From positions 1 through 64,000 of the forward strand of contig NZ_JAAMQI010000016.1 in NCBI RefSeq assembly GCF_013523165.1: a stretch of 64,000 bases of DNA. Reading direction: 5' to 3'. The DNA comes from Pseudomonas entomophila (GTDB taxonomy: Bacteria > Pseudomonadota > Gammaproteobacteria > Pseudomonadales > Pseudomonadaceae). Every line of letters begins with the position of its first letter. Positions within the stretch are counted from its first letter, which is position 1. A model generated the notes under the pieces. The model ran no database searches. It had not been told where the DNA came from and saw only the letters and a program-made list of their open reading frames with translations. Made by a program: the position numbers and the translations under genes. Shown piece after piece: positions 34,795 through 42,416 of the stretch.

Positions 34795-35412
34795 TCATTC
34801 TTCGGAACAGTCGTCGAGCGTCAGCGCGGCCAACTGCGACAGCAGGGTCAGGTGTTCGATGGCCTGGGTTTTGTCCAAGTACTTGAGCTTGGCCGCCCCG
34901 CCGAGCAGGATGGCCGGGCAGAAGCCGTACATCTCATCGCTGCGCAGCGTACCGAATTGCGCCTTCGCGCTGTCGAACAGGCCGTTGAAATCGTTCTCCT
35001 CGGGCGTCACGGATTGCAGGAAGCGTTGCAGTTCGCGGCTCCATTCGTCTCGGGGAATGTCCATGTTGTGAATCATGAACGTCGACGAACAGCTGTCGAT
35101 GGTCAGATACAGTCCGCTCTCTTCGCCCCACAGGTAAAGGTCCCCGAACGCGCTGCGTGCAAACGTGTGGTACGTATCGAGGTGGGACAGGGGGTGGCCC
35201 TCTAACCAAGCCTCCACGACGCCTGCGTACGCCTGCGGATCGACCAGCCAGAACAAACCGTCGCCATAGCCGCACCAGCCGTAATCACGCCAATGGTCCA
35301 ACAACAGGTCAGGCAGCTTGTCCTTGTAGTCTTCTAACCGCGAGGCGGGAACGGCTTGTCGGTCGAAGGGCTCACCGAAGTGGGCAAGGCAGTGGTTGAG
35401 TGTGGTGGTCAT
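34795..35412 (-). CDS. Tdi1-like immunity protein, copy 4 (GAD-like + DUF1851)
   Basis: A 205-residue soluble protein and the most distal of four tandem paralogues behind the DNase toxin gene. The N-terminal GAD-like half contains LLDHWRDYGWCGYGDGLFWLVDPQAY and the C-terminal DUF1851 part contains FGTLRSDEMYGFCPAILLGG. This two-domain layout is that of Tdi1, the immunity protein of Agrobacterium Tde1. Its DNA is clearly more GC-rich than the three copies nearer the toxin, so it may be an older resident copy with different specificity. It may neutralise the adjacent toxin or related toxins from competitors. Confidence 0.82.
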   Translation of the reverse strand: MTTTLNHCLAHFGEPFDRQAVPASRLEDYKDKLPDLLLDHWRDYGWCGYGDGLFWLVDPQAYAGVVEAWLEGHPLSHLDTYHTFARSAFGDLYLWGEESGLYLTIDSCSSTFMIHNMDIPRDEWSRELQRFLQSVTPEENDFNGLFDSAKAQFGTLRSDEMYGFCPAILLGGAAKLKYLDKTQAIEHLTLLSQLAALTLDDCSEE

Positions 35413-35555
35413 AGTGTCAGTTCATGAGGGTTTAGGGGGGTGTGGAAAAGGTAAGTCTGGGTCAAGTGGTCTACGAGGTAACGCACTGATGTCTGCTGCT
35501 GAATTGCGCCTTGATGTGTTTGGCGACAAGCATGGGCAGCCGTCGAGCGAACGCA

Positions 35556-36176
35556 TCAATACAGATCGGAAAGCGTAAAGGGCTCCAAAGGGGACAGTTG
35601 CGACAAGAAGGTGAGGTGCTCAATGGTGTTCACTTTTTCCAGGTTCTCCAATTTTTCACTGCCGCCCAGCATGAGCGCAGGAACGAAGCCATACATTTCG
35701 CCGCTCTTCAGAGGTCCGAGTTTTTTCCGCGCGCGGCTGAAAAAGCCTAGAAAGTCGCTACTTTCGATACTGGGGTTCATGAAAAAAATCTGGCTTTGTC
35801 TGTTCAGCGAGTCTTCAGTGGTACCCAGTTCATAGGCGCAGTAGCGAGACAAGACGCTTTCAATTTTCAGGGAATAACCTGTTTTTTCGCCCCATAGGTA
35901 CAAGCATCCGAATGCAGTGCGTGCGATTACATGATAGGTATCCCTTGCTTCGAAGGCTGTTCCCCCAAGCCACGAGCGTACAACGCTTTCGTATTCAGCT
36001 GGGTTGACTATCCAGAAAATGCCGCCTGCATGAGCGCTCCAGCCATAGTCCTCCCAGTAGTTTAACAGGCGTCCAGGTAATTTATTCCTGTAATGTTCAA
36101 TGGCCGTTGATGGCGCCGGTGTGTGTGAAGTTGGATTTCCCATTTCTTCTATAAAAAGGCTGACTGCCTCATTCAT
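35556..36176 (-). CDS. Tdi1-like immunity protein, copy 3 (GAD-like + DUF1851)
   Basis: A 206-residue paralogue with the conserved blocks LLNYWEDYGWSAHAGGIFWIVNPAEY, TYHVIARTAFGCLYLWGEKTG and LKSGEMYGFVPALMLGGSE. ATG 36,176 follows AAGGAAT; a TTG one codon earlier is unlikely. The DNA is AT-richer than the genome average. It lies third in line behind the toxin, with 143- and 160-base spacers on either side, so it may have its own promoter. Confidence 0.85.
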   Translation of the reverse strand: MNEAVSLFIEEMGNPTSHTPAPSTAIEHYRNKLPGRLLNYWEDYGWSAHAGGIFWIVNPAEYESVVRSWLGGTAFEARDTYHVIARTAFGCLYLWGEKTGYSLKIESVLSRYCAYELGTTEDSLNRQSQIFFMNPSIESSDFLGFFSRARKKLGPLKSGEMYGFVPALMLGGSEKLENLEKVNTIEHLTFLSQLSPLEPFTLSDLY

Positions 36177-36336
36177 CAAAATTCCTTATTTTAAATTTTA
36201 CACGTGAGAATGTATGTTTTCGTGCCGGCGGGGAGGCCTCATTGTGATCGAACAGGTTTCTTGTAAGCTGAGTCAGATAAACGTTTGCAACGAAAACGTG
36301 CTCAGCGGTGCGTATATTTTCGGTGCAACTGAGCAT

Positions 36337-36960
36337 TCATGGATAAAGGTTTGCCAGTGTGTAGGGCTCTAAGGGAGCGAGCTGCGCCAGAAACGTCAGG
36401 TGTTCTATGATCTTGAGCTTTTCTAAATTTTTCAAATCTTCGCTTCCACCAATCATCAGCGCTGGAACGAAACCATATATTTCGTCACTTTGCAGGATGC
36501 CGAGTTTTCTTTTAGCAGGGTCGAAGAGGTCTAGGAAATCGCTGAATTCGAAGCTGGCAGAAAGGAAGAAGCTCAAGCATTGCCTGTCCAGGTCTTCTGC
36601 AGTCGTCCCTGGTCTTTTATAAGCATAAAGCGAATAACAACTCTCAATGGTCAGGGACTGCCCCGTCTTTTCGCCCCACAAATAGAGTTTTCCAAATGCA
36701 GTGCGTGCGATGACATGGTAGGTGTCTCGCGTCTCGAACACTGTGTCTTTGAGCCACGCGCTAACGACGCCTTCATACTCCTGAGGATCTACGATCCAAA
36801 AAATTCCGTCTGCATGGCCGCTCCAGCCATAATCCTGCCAATAATTGAGCAGGCGCTCTGGCAATATTTTGCTGTAACGTACGATGCTTGATGTGGGTAC
36901 AGCTTTTTGAGTGATCGGGGTGCCCATCTCGTCAATGAAAAGCTTAATAGCTTCATCCAT
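36337..36960 (-). CDS. Tdi1-like immunity protein, copy 2 (GAD-like + DUF1851)
   Basis: A 207-residue paralogue, most like copy 3: MDEAIKLFIDEMGTPITQKAVP at the start, LLNYWQDYGWSGHADGIFWIVD in the GAD-like half and LGILQSDEIYGFVPALMIGG in the DUF1851 half. The start is fixed by a near-perfect AAAGGAGG site eight bases upstream. Divergence from the other copies is spread over the whole protein rather than confined to one region. Confidence 0.87.
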   Translation of the reverse strand: MDEAIKLFIDEMGTPITQKAVPTSSIVRYSKILPERLLNYWQDYGWSGHADGIFWIVDPQEYEGVVSAWLKDTVFETRDTYHVIARTAFGKLYLWGEKTGQSLTIESCYSLYAYKRPGTTAEDLDRQCLSFFLSASFEFSDFLDLFDPAKRKLGILQSDEIYGFVPALMIGGSEDLKNLEKLKIIEHLTFLAQLAPLEPYTLANLYP

Positions 36961-37095
36961 TCTAATCCTCCTTTCGATCAGCTTCATGCGAGGTGCCACC
37001 GCATATAAGGTAAGCTGCAGACTTGTAATATCCAGCAACGGATGAGTGTGGTCATAAGTGCCTATAGACGCTCTCTCGTTGTGAACGTATGCAAA

Positions 37096-37713
37096 TCAGA
37101 GGTCTGAAAAGCCATAAGGCTCAAGCTCGGCAAGTTGAGACAGTAAGGTGAGATGTTCGAGGGTCTTGACCCTTTCCAGGTGATCGATATGCTCAGAACC
37201 TCCAAGCATTAATGCTGGAACGAACCCGTACATTTCGTCGCGTGTGAGCGTGCCCAACTTTCGATGCGCACGCTCAAACAGGCCGGCAAAATTGTTGTAT
37301 TTGACCTCTACCGACAAGAAGAAATTTTTGACCATTTTATTCATTTCACCAGGGCGCAGCCCTAGGTTTTGGATCGCACAGCGTGAAAATACGCTATTGA
37401 TTACGACTGAAGGGCCTGTCGTTTCCCCCCACAAGTAAAGATCTCCGAATGCGCTACGCGCAATGAGATGATAGGTATCGCGCGTATCCAAACATGTGCC
37501 TTCGATCCAATGGGTCAAGACGCCTTCGTATTCTTGTGGGTTGACGGTCCAGAACAAGCCTTTTCCATAGCCACCCCACCCATGCTCTTGCCAATAGTCA
37601 ATAAGCTGATCGGGGAGCTTGCCTGTGTACAGTGCAATACTGGACTCTGGCACTGTCTGGCAGTCCATTTGAGCGCCTATTTTTTCAATAAATCGGGAAA
37701 ATACAGCATCCAT
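37096..37713 (-). CDS. Tdi1-like immunity protein, copy 1, cognate to the adjacent toxin
   Basis: A 205-residue GAD-like/DUF1851 protein starting 17 bases after the toxin stop, hence probably the cognate immunity protein and cotranscribed with the toxin. Recognisable blocks are LIDYWQEHGWGGYGKGLFWTVNPQEY, TYHLIARSAFGDLYLWGETTG and LGTLTRDEMYGFVPALMLGG. In Agrobacterium the equivalent Tdi1 binds and blocks the Tde1 DNase in the cytoplasm. Base composition is AT-shifted like the 3' end of the toxin gene. Confidence 0.87.
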   Translation of the reverse strand: MDAVFSRFIEKIGAQMDCQTVPESSIALYTGKLPDQLIDYWQEHGWGGYGKGLFWTVNPQEYEGVLTHWIEGTCLDTRDTYHLIARSAFGDLYLWGETTGPSVVINSVFSRCAIQNLGLRPGEMNKMVKNFFLSVEVKYNNFAGLFERAHRKLGTLTRDEMYGFVPALMLGGSEHIDHLERVKTLEHLTLLSQLAELEPYGFSDL

Positions 37714-37729
37714 AAAAGTCTCACGGCGC

Positions 37730-39103
37730 TTAGCATTTGGTTAATTTTAAATTCAAAAAAGTGGAAGATCGCTCTGCGATGGGGATTTGTTCGGCCATGT
37801 GCTTTATTCCTTTTATTCTCTTTCCCCATTGAGCGCCTATGCTCGAATTTACTTGACGATCACCGAAGTCCGCGATGATGTCTTTCCCTCCTGCCACTAG
37901 ATCTGGATTGTGCAGGCCCGCCAGTTGCCGCATTATTGCTTTTGCCTCACGCTTGGCGGTCGCTTCGGCTTTGACCTCATCCATGATTCTTGAATATTCA
38001 AGTTGAAGACGGTTTTGTAGTGTTTGCTCAAGGGCTTCACGTGCTAGCCGTGCAGCTGTTTTGTCACGATTTTTTGGGTTAGCAATATTCTCCAAATACT
38101 CCTCAACCGTCAGCCGGTTCAATCCCCCTTCCTGCCCCTTCAACTGCCGCACAAACTCATCACCCTTCGACGCCGGCAATCGATCCGCCCTGAAACACTC
38201 CACCTCATGCACAGGCATGGTAGTCGATTTGCCCTTGCCTGACCCTTCGTGGCGATCATCCGGTTTTGGGGACGATGACGACCCGTTTCCCTGGCCGCCC
38301 TCAACCCGTCGCGGCTCGGGAGTCTTCAGGTCAGGATGCCGCTTGAGCTTGTCTTCATGCTTGAGCATCCATTGCGCGATCCTGCTGCCCCGTGCGCTGC
38401 GCTGCATGTCCTGGGCGAGCACCATCGCCGAGCCGCCACCTCGTGTCAGGTAGGCGACGATCGCGCCGAGCAGCAGAACCACCACGGCTTCGTGGGACCG
38501 CGCAATGTCCCATGCGCCTTGCTGGGCCGCCGTGGGGTCGTCGTAGAAGGTGTTCAGGGGGTCGTTGGGCAATTCTCGCGGGCCGCGCCACGCCGTGGCG
38601 ATGCCACGCACATATCCCTCGATGATGGCCGGGAGCCCGTCCATGAAGAACTCGGCGACCGACGCCAGGCCCAGGATGCTCAGCAGCCAGCCACCGGCCT
38701 GGGCGCCGATCAGCGCGCCGCTCGCTGCGCCCGGCACGGCGCCGATGCCAGCGGCGAAAAACCCTACCCCCCCACCGATCACGGCGCCGGTCACCGTGCT
38801 GCCGACGACGATCATGGCCATTTCGGCCACCACCTCGATCAGGTCGTCGAGGATGTCGTGGATATCGAGATCGGCGAAGCGTTTGAGCAACTGGTGGGCC
38901 GCTTCACGTTCGGCCAGGTCGCAGGCATGACGAACGCTCCTGATTCTGCGCCGGAGCAGGTGAAGACTCGCACGGTGGGGGGAGCCATACGCGCTGAACG
39001 TGGGTGAGTACGGATCGGGATTGGCCGGGGCATGAACGTCGAACAGGTGTTCGACCTTGGTCTCCAGCGTCAGCCAGTCGAGAATCCACGTCCATGGGAT
39101 CAT
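37730..39103 (-). CDS. Tde1-like type VI DNase effector (Ntox15, HxxD)
   Basis: A 457-residue polymorphic toxin. The N-terminal third has a glycine-rich hydrophobic stretch (about 101-145, VTGAVIGGGVGFFAAG and following) and a second helix (VVVLLLGAIVAYL), reminiscent of the glycine-zipper region of Tde effectors. A Ser/Gly/charged linker follows (about 265-300). The C-terminal domain matches Ntox15: LTVEEYLENIANPKNRDKTA, the catalytic HxxD as His398-x-x-Asp401 (GLHNPDLVAGG) and GDRQVNSSIGAQW. It should degrade DNA in rival cells. No VgrG, PAAR, Tap-type chaperone or other secretion gene lies nearby, so it is an orphan effector. The start follows GCAGGAGCGACGC. Confidence 0.87.
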   Translation of the reverse strand: MIPWTWILDWLTLETKVEHLFDVHAPANPDPYSPTFSAYGSPHRASLHLLRRRIRSVRHACDLAEREAAHQLLKRFADLDIHDILDDLIEVVAEMAMIVVGSTVTGAVIGGGVGFFAAGIGAVPGAASGALIGAQAGGWLLSILGLASVAEFFMDGLPAIIEGYVRGIATAWRGPRELPNDPLNTFYDDPTAAQQGAWDIARSHEAVVVLLLGAIVAYLTRGGGSAMVLAQDMQRSARGSRIAQWMLKHEDKLKRHPDLKTPEPRRVEGGQGNGSSSSPKPDDRHEGSGKGKSTTMPVHEVECFRADRLPASKGDEFVRQLKGQEGGLNRLTVEEYLENIANPKNRDKTAARLAREALEQTLQNRLQLEYSRIMDEVKAEATAKREAKAIMRQLAGLHNPDLVAGGKDIIADFGDRQVNSSIGAQWGKRIKGIKHMAEQIPIAERSSTFLNLKLTKC

Positions 39104-39535
39104 GCGTCGCTCCTGCGCAATGCCAGTCGTTCAGGTAATAAGCGGCCAAGTCGCGCGCTCGATAGCGATCGACAGTTGATAAGCCGATGTCAGGTTTATT
39201 CGCGTGCAGGCGCGCACGTTCCGAACTTGGAATAGGATCTTTGTTAACGAAAAAGTGATCGCGTGTACGGCAGTTGAACAAAAGCGCCGCATTTAACTTG
39301 GAAAGGCTTAAGTAACGGTCATGTAAAAGCGGCGACAGGCCAAGCGTAAGTAAGGCGCTATGCGCGTTGCAACCGCTTAAGTGTAAAAGTTCGATATTTG
39401 GGAAGGGGACTACAAGGTCGTAGGAAAAGTGGAAGAATTCCTACAACAAAATTACATAATTTAAACGCGTTGTTGTCCGTGGGTATTAGCGCTTCCTGTT
39501 TCAACAGGAAGCGCACACCCGCGACGGTGCCCCTC
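39104..39535. other. 432-base intergenic region upstream of the toxin
   Basis: This comparatively AT-rich stretch lies between the toxin start and the EAL gene stop and should contain the toxin promoter. A strong hairpin lies at 39,489-39,514. I see no other gene or repeat. Confidence 0.45.
39489..39514 (-). terminator. Hairpin downstream of the EAL-domain gene
   Basis: GCGCTTCCTGTT and AACAGGAAGCGC form a 12-bp perfect stem with a two-base centre, 22 bases past the stop of the minus-strand EAL gene. No T-run follows in that direction. Confidence 0.6.
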
Positions 39536-41335
39536 TCACACCTGCGCCTTCGCCCGAGCGTCGCGTTCGTGCGCCTCGAGCCACTGCACCACCCGATCCG
39601 CATGCATGGGCCGGGCGAACAGGAAGCCTTGCCCTTCATCGCACCCCCAGTCGGCCAGCAGCACGCGCTCGATGTCGGTCTCGATGCCTTCGGCGATCAC
39701 TGTGTAGCCGGTCTTGCGCGCCAGGTCGATGATCGCCCTGACCAGGCGCTGGTCCTTCTCTTCGGTCGCGAGGTTGTGGACCAGTGTGCGGTCGATCTTG
39801 ATGATCTCGGCGGGGAGGTCGCGCAGGTAGACCCAGTTGCTGTAGCCCGAACCGAAGTCGTCGATGGCGATGCGCACGCCGGCCTGGCGCAGCCGGTGCA
39901 GCTGCGAGCAGACCACCTCGGGCGAGCGCATCAGCGAGCTTTCGGTCAGTTCGATCGAGAAGCTGCCGCGGGGCAGGGCCTGCTCGGCCAGCAGGCCGAT
40001 GATCAGGTCGGCCAGGCGGGTGTTCTCCAGGTCCGGCGCAGCCAGGTTGATGGCGATCGGCATGTGCAGGCCTTGGCGGTGCCACGCACCGGCCTGTTCG
40101 ATGGCGGCCCGGGCCACGATACAGCTGAGGCTTTCGATGAGGGCGGTCTTTTCCGCCAGGGGGATGAACTCGGCAGGCGAGATCGCCCCCAGCACCGGGT
40201 GGGTCCAGCGCAACAGTGCTTCGACGCCCGTGCAACGGCCATCGCGCAGGGAGACCTTGGGCTGGTAGTCCAGGCGGAACTGGTCGCTCGAATGAATGGC
40301 CACCGACAGGGCGCTCACCAGGTTCAGCGCCCGTTGCTGCGCCGCGTCGATCTCGGGTTGATAGAGCGTCCAGCCCAGGCCCTTGGCGCGGGCATTGTCG
40401 GAGGCGCCGACCACCAGGCGCATGTGGTCCTGGTCGGGCGGCGTCTGCGCGTCGATGGGCAGCACGCCGATGCCGATGTTCATGTGCAGCGGGATGCCGT
40501 CGTTGACCAAGGGCACGCTGAAGCGGTCGAGGATCAACTGGTAGAGCAGGGGGCCATCGCAGGGTGCTTCAAGAAGCAGGCCGAAGCGGGTCGGGCTGAC
40601 CTTGTACAGGGCATGCTGGGGAGGCAGCAGCGCAAGAAAGCGATCCCTGATGGCCAGCATCATGTCGCTGGCGAAGGTGTAGCCGAAGGCCTTGACCACG
40701 TCGTTCAAGGCTTTGGGAGAGATCACGTCGATCGCCACCAGCTCGGTGGCGCGCTTGGCCCTCATCGACAGCAGGATGTCCTGTTCGAGCTTGGAGCGGT
40801 TGTACAGACCGGTGGGCGGGTCGATGTACGACGCGCTGCGCAGGTTGTTCAGGCGGATCATCACCAGCTCGGCCATGTGCTGCAGGAACGCCGCCTGCTT
40901 TTCGCTCATCGCCCCGCGCGGGCAGGTGTCGGCCACGCACAGGCTGCCCAGGCCCAAGCCGTCGGTCGAGAGAATCGGGTAACCGGCGTAGTAGCGCAGT
41001 TCCGGATCGGCGACGATCAGAGGAAGGCTGGCAAAGCGCATGTCCTGCCAGGTGTCGAGCACCTCCAGCAGGCGCGGCTCGAGAATGGTGTGCGCACAGA
41101 TTGCCTCGTCACGTGGCGCCGACTCGACGGCCAGGCCGATCTGCGCACGGAAGATCTGGCGTTCGCTCTCGACGATGGAGATGAACGCGATCGGCGCATC
41201 GAGTACGGAGGCAGTCATTGCCACGAGCTTGGCCAGGACCGGATCCTCCTGGCTGCGCGCCTCGGCCTCCAGGTCCCTGAGCATGTGCAGCCGAGCGTCT
41301 TCGTGCGCCGGCATCGGGCAATACTTGACTTGCAT
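39536..41335 (-). CDS. GAF-GGDEF-EAL protein, probable c-di-GMP phosphodiesterase
   Basis: A 599-residue cytoplasmic signalling protein without membrane helices. An N-terminal GAF domain (about 25-160; IAFISIVESERQIFRAQIG) is followed by a GGDEF-type domain (about 170-330) and an EAL domain (about 345-590). The diguanylate cyclase signature is lost: the expected GGDEF position reads VSPTRFGLLL. The EAL domain keeps GVEALLRW, ELTESSLM, AIDDFGSGYS, KIDRTLV and AEGIET, so phosphodiesterase activity is likely. The GAF domain probably senses a small ligand or redox state. Confidence 0.92.
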   Translation of the reverse strand: MQVKYCPMPAHEDARLHMLRDLEAEARSQEDPVLAKLVAMTASVLDAPIAFISIVESERQIFRAQIGLAVESAPRDEAICAHTILEPRLLEVLDTWQDMRFASLPLIVADPELRYYAGYPILSTDGLGLGSLCVADTCPRGAMSEKQAAFLQHMAELVMIRLNNLRSASYIDPPTGLYNRSKLEQDILLSMRAKRATELVAIDVISPKALNDVVKAFGYTFASDMMLAIRDRFLALLPPQHALYKVSPTRFGLLLEAPCDGPLLYQLILDRFSVPLVNDGIPLHMNIGIGVLPIDAQTPPDQDHMRLVVGASDNARAKGLGWTLYQPEIDAAQQRALNLVSALSVAIHSSDQFRLDYQPKVSLRDGRCTGVEALLRWTHPVLGAISPAEFIPLAEKTALIESLSCIVARAAIEQAGAWHRQGLHMPIAINLAAPDLENTRLADLIIGLLAEQALPRGSFSIELTESSLMRSPEVVCSQLHRLRQAGVRIAIDDFGSGYSNWVYLRDLPAEIIKIDRTLVHNLATEEKDQRLVRAIIDLARKTGYTVIAEGIETDIERVLLADWGCDEGQGFLFARPMHADRVVQWLEAHERDARAKAQV

Positions 41336-41493
41336 GGTTCATCCAGGTTGGCGGGACTTCTTCGCTATGCTTATCGGCACACGAGGCCAGATATGAAGGG
41401 CGCACTGACAAGCGGTCGTGCACGGATCGAACTTGGCGGCGTGGCGGCCCCTCGTATCGACATAGGCGTTGCCATTTCAAGAGGAGAACTGCC

Positions 41494-41727
41494 ATGCCCT
41501 CGCCAGACGATCAGGGTCTGCCACCCGTGGATCCCTTGCCCGGTTCGAACAACCCGCTGAGCCCGGGCCGTGTCGATGTTCATCCCTCACGTGATGCCGG
41601 CGTGGAGCAGTTGCCCGACGATGACGATCACCGGCCGATCGACGGCGGCGACACACCGCTCGACCCGCAGCCGACGAATGAAGAAACCGACAACGCCGAG
41701 TTCGATGGCCAGCCCGACCCGCGTTGA
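41494..41727 (+). CDS. Small acidic Pro/Asp-rich protein
   Basis: A 77-residue protein that is almost entirely Pro, Asp, Gly, Asn and Glu (for example QLPDDDDHRPIDGGDTPLD) and so probably disordered. It has no signal peptide. A clear AAGAGGAGAACTGCC site precedes the ATG and a strong terminator follows within 25 bases, which supports a real single-gene unit. The function is unknown. Confidence 0.7.
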   Translation: MPSPDDQGLPPVDPLPGSNNPLSPGRVDVHPSRDAGVEQLPDDDDHRPIDGGDTPLDPQPTNEETDNAEFDGQPDPR

Positions 41728-41751
41728 CGCCCGTATTGCGTGTGCTCTTTG

Positions 41752-41773
41752 GCCCGCGGATGCGGGCTTTTTT
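41752..41773 (+). terminator. Rho-independent terminator
   Basis: GCCCGC and GCGGGC form a 6-bp stem with a four-base loop and six Ts, directly after the small acidic protein gene. Confidence 0.85.
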
Positions 41774-41898
41774 ACGCCTGGCGTTTGGCTGACCGGGCCT
41801 GTGCCTTCCGATGATCACCCGATTTGAACCTGGGGCTCATTCCTCGACTCAACCTTTGGTGACCCCGTGAACCGAACCCTGGCCCTGATGAGGTTTTC

Positions 41899-42363
41899 AT
41901 GAACGCTATCGAACTGCTGACCAACGATCACAAGACCGTGAAGAAGCTGCTGGAAGACCTGACCTCGACCACCGAGCGCGCCGTGAAGAAACGTGCCGAG
42001 TTGTTGGACAAGCTGAACTACGAAATACAGCTGCACACGCAACTGGAAGAGGAAATCCTCTACCCCGCGTTCAAGAAGGCGGGCAAGAAAGAAGAAGCGA
42101 CGATGTACTACGAGGCCAAGGAAGAGCACCGCACCGTCGATGCGCTGGTGCTGCCGGACCTGATGAAGACCGACACCGGCACCGTGGAGTTTTCCGGACG
42201 CGCCAAGGTAATGAAAGAGCTGCTCGAACATCACATCGAGGAAGAGGAAAGCGAGATGTTCCCCAAGGCGCGCGAGCTGTTTTCCGACGCCGAGCTGGAA
42301 ACCCTGGGCCAGCAGATGGAGCAGTACAAGAAAGACTTCAAAGGCGCCCAGCACGCCGCATGA
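41899..42363 (+). CDS. Hemerythrin-like di-iron protein
   Basis: A 154-residue four-helix-bundle protein. The iron ligands are visible as LTNDHKTVKK, the second-helix HTQLEEEILYP, EEHRTVDALV and the last-helix LLEHHIEEEESEMFP. Bacterial single-domain hemerythrins of this DUF-like type bind oxygen or nitric oxide and are linked to oxidative or nitrosative stress. It is monocistronic and convergent with the MetE-like gene. Confidence 0.92.
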   Translation: MNAIELLTNDHKTVKKLLEDLTSTTERAVKKRAELLDKLNYEIQLHTQLEEEILYPAFKKAGKKEEATMYYEAKEEHRTVDALVLPDLMKTDTGTVEFSGRAKVMKELLEHHIEEEESEMFPKARELFSDAELETLGQQMEQYKKDFKGAQHAA

Positions 42364-42373
42364 CCTTGGCCAT

Positions 42374-42402
42374 GCGCACGGTGGCCTGAGGGCCTCGTGC
42401 GC
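42374..42402. terminator. Hairpin between convergent hemerythrin and MetE-like genes
   Basis: GCGCAC with GTGCGC and an inner GGCC/GGCC pairing form a stem of about ten pairs around TGAG. It is placed to terminate both converging genes. Confidence 0.6.
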
Positions 42403-42416
42403 CTTGTCTTCGTGGC

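Noticed and set aside
39398..41560. A 720-codon open frame on the plus strand across the EAL gene
   Set aside because: The minus-strand GAF-GGDEF-EAL protein is unambiguous. The plus-strand translation is shadow-like.
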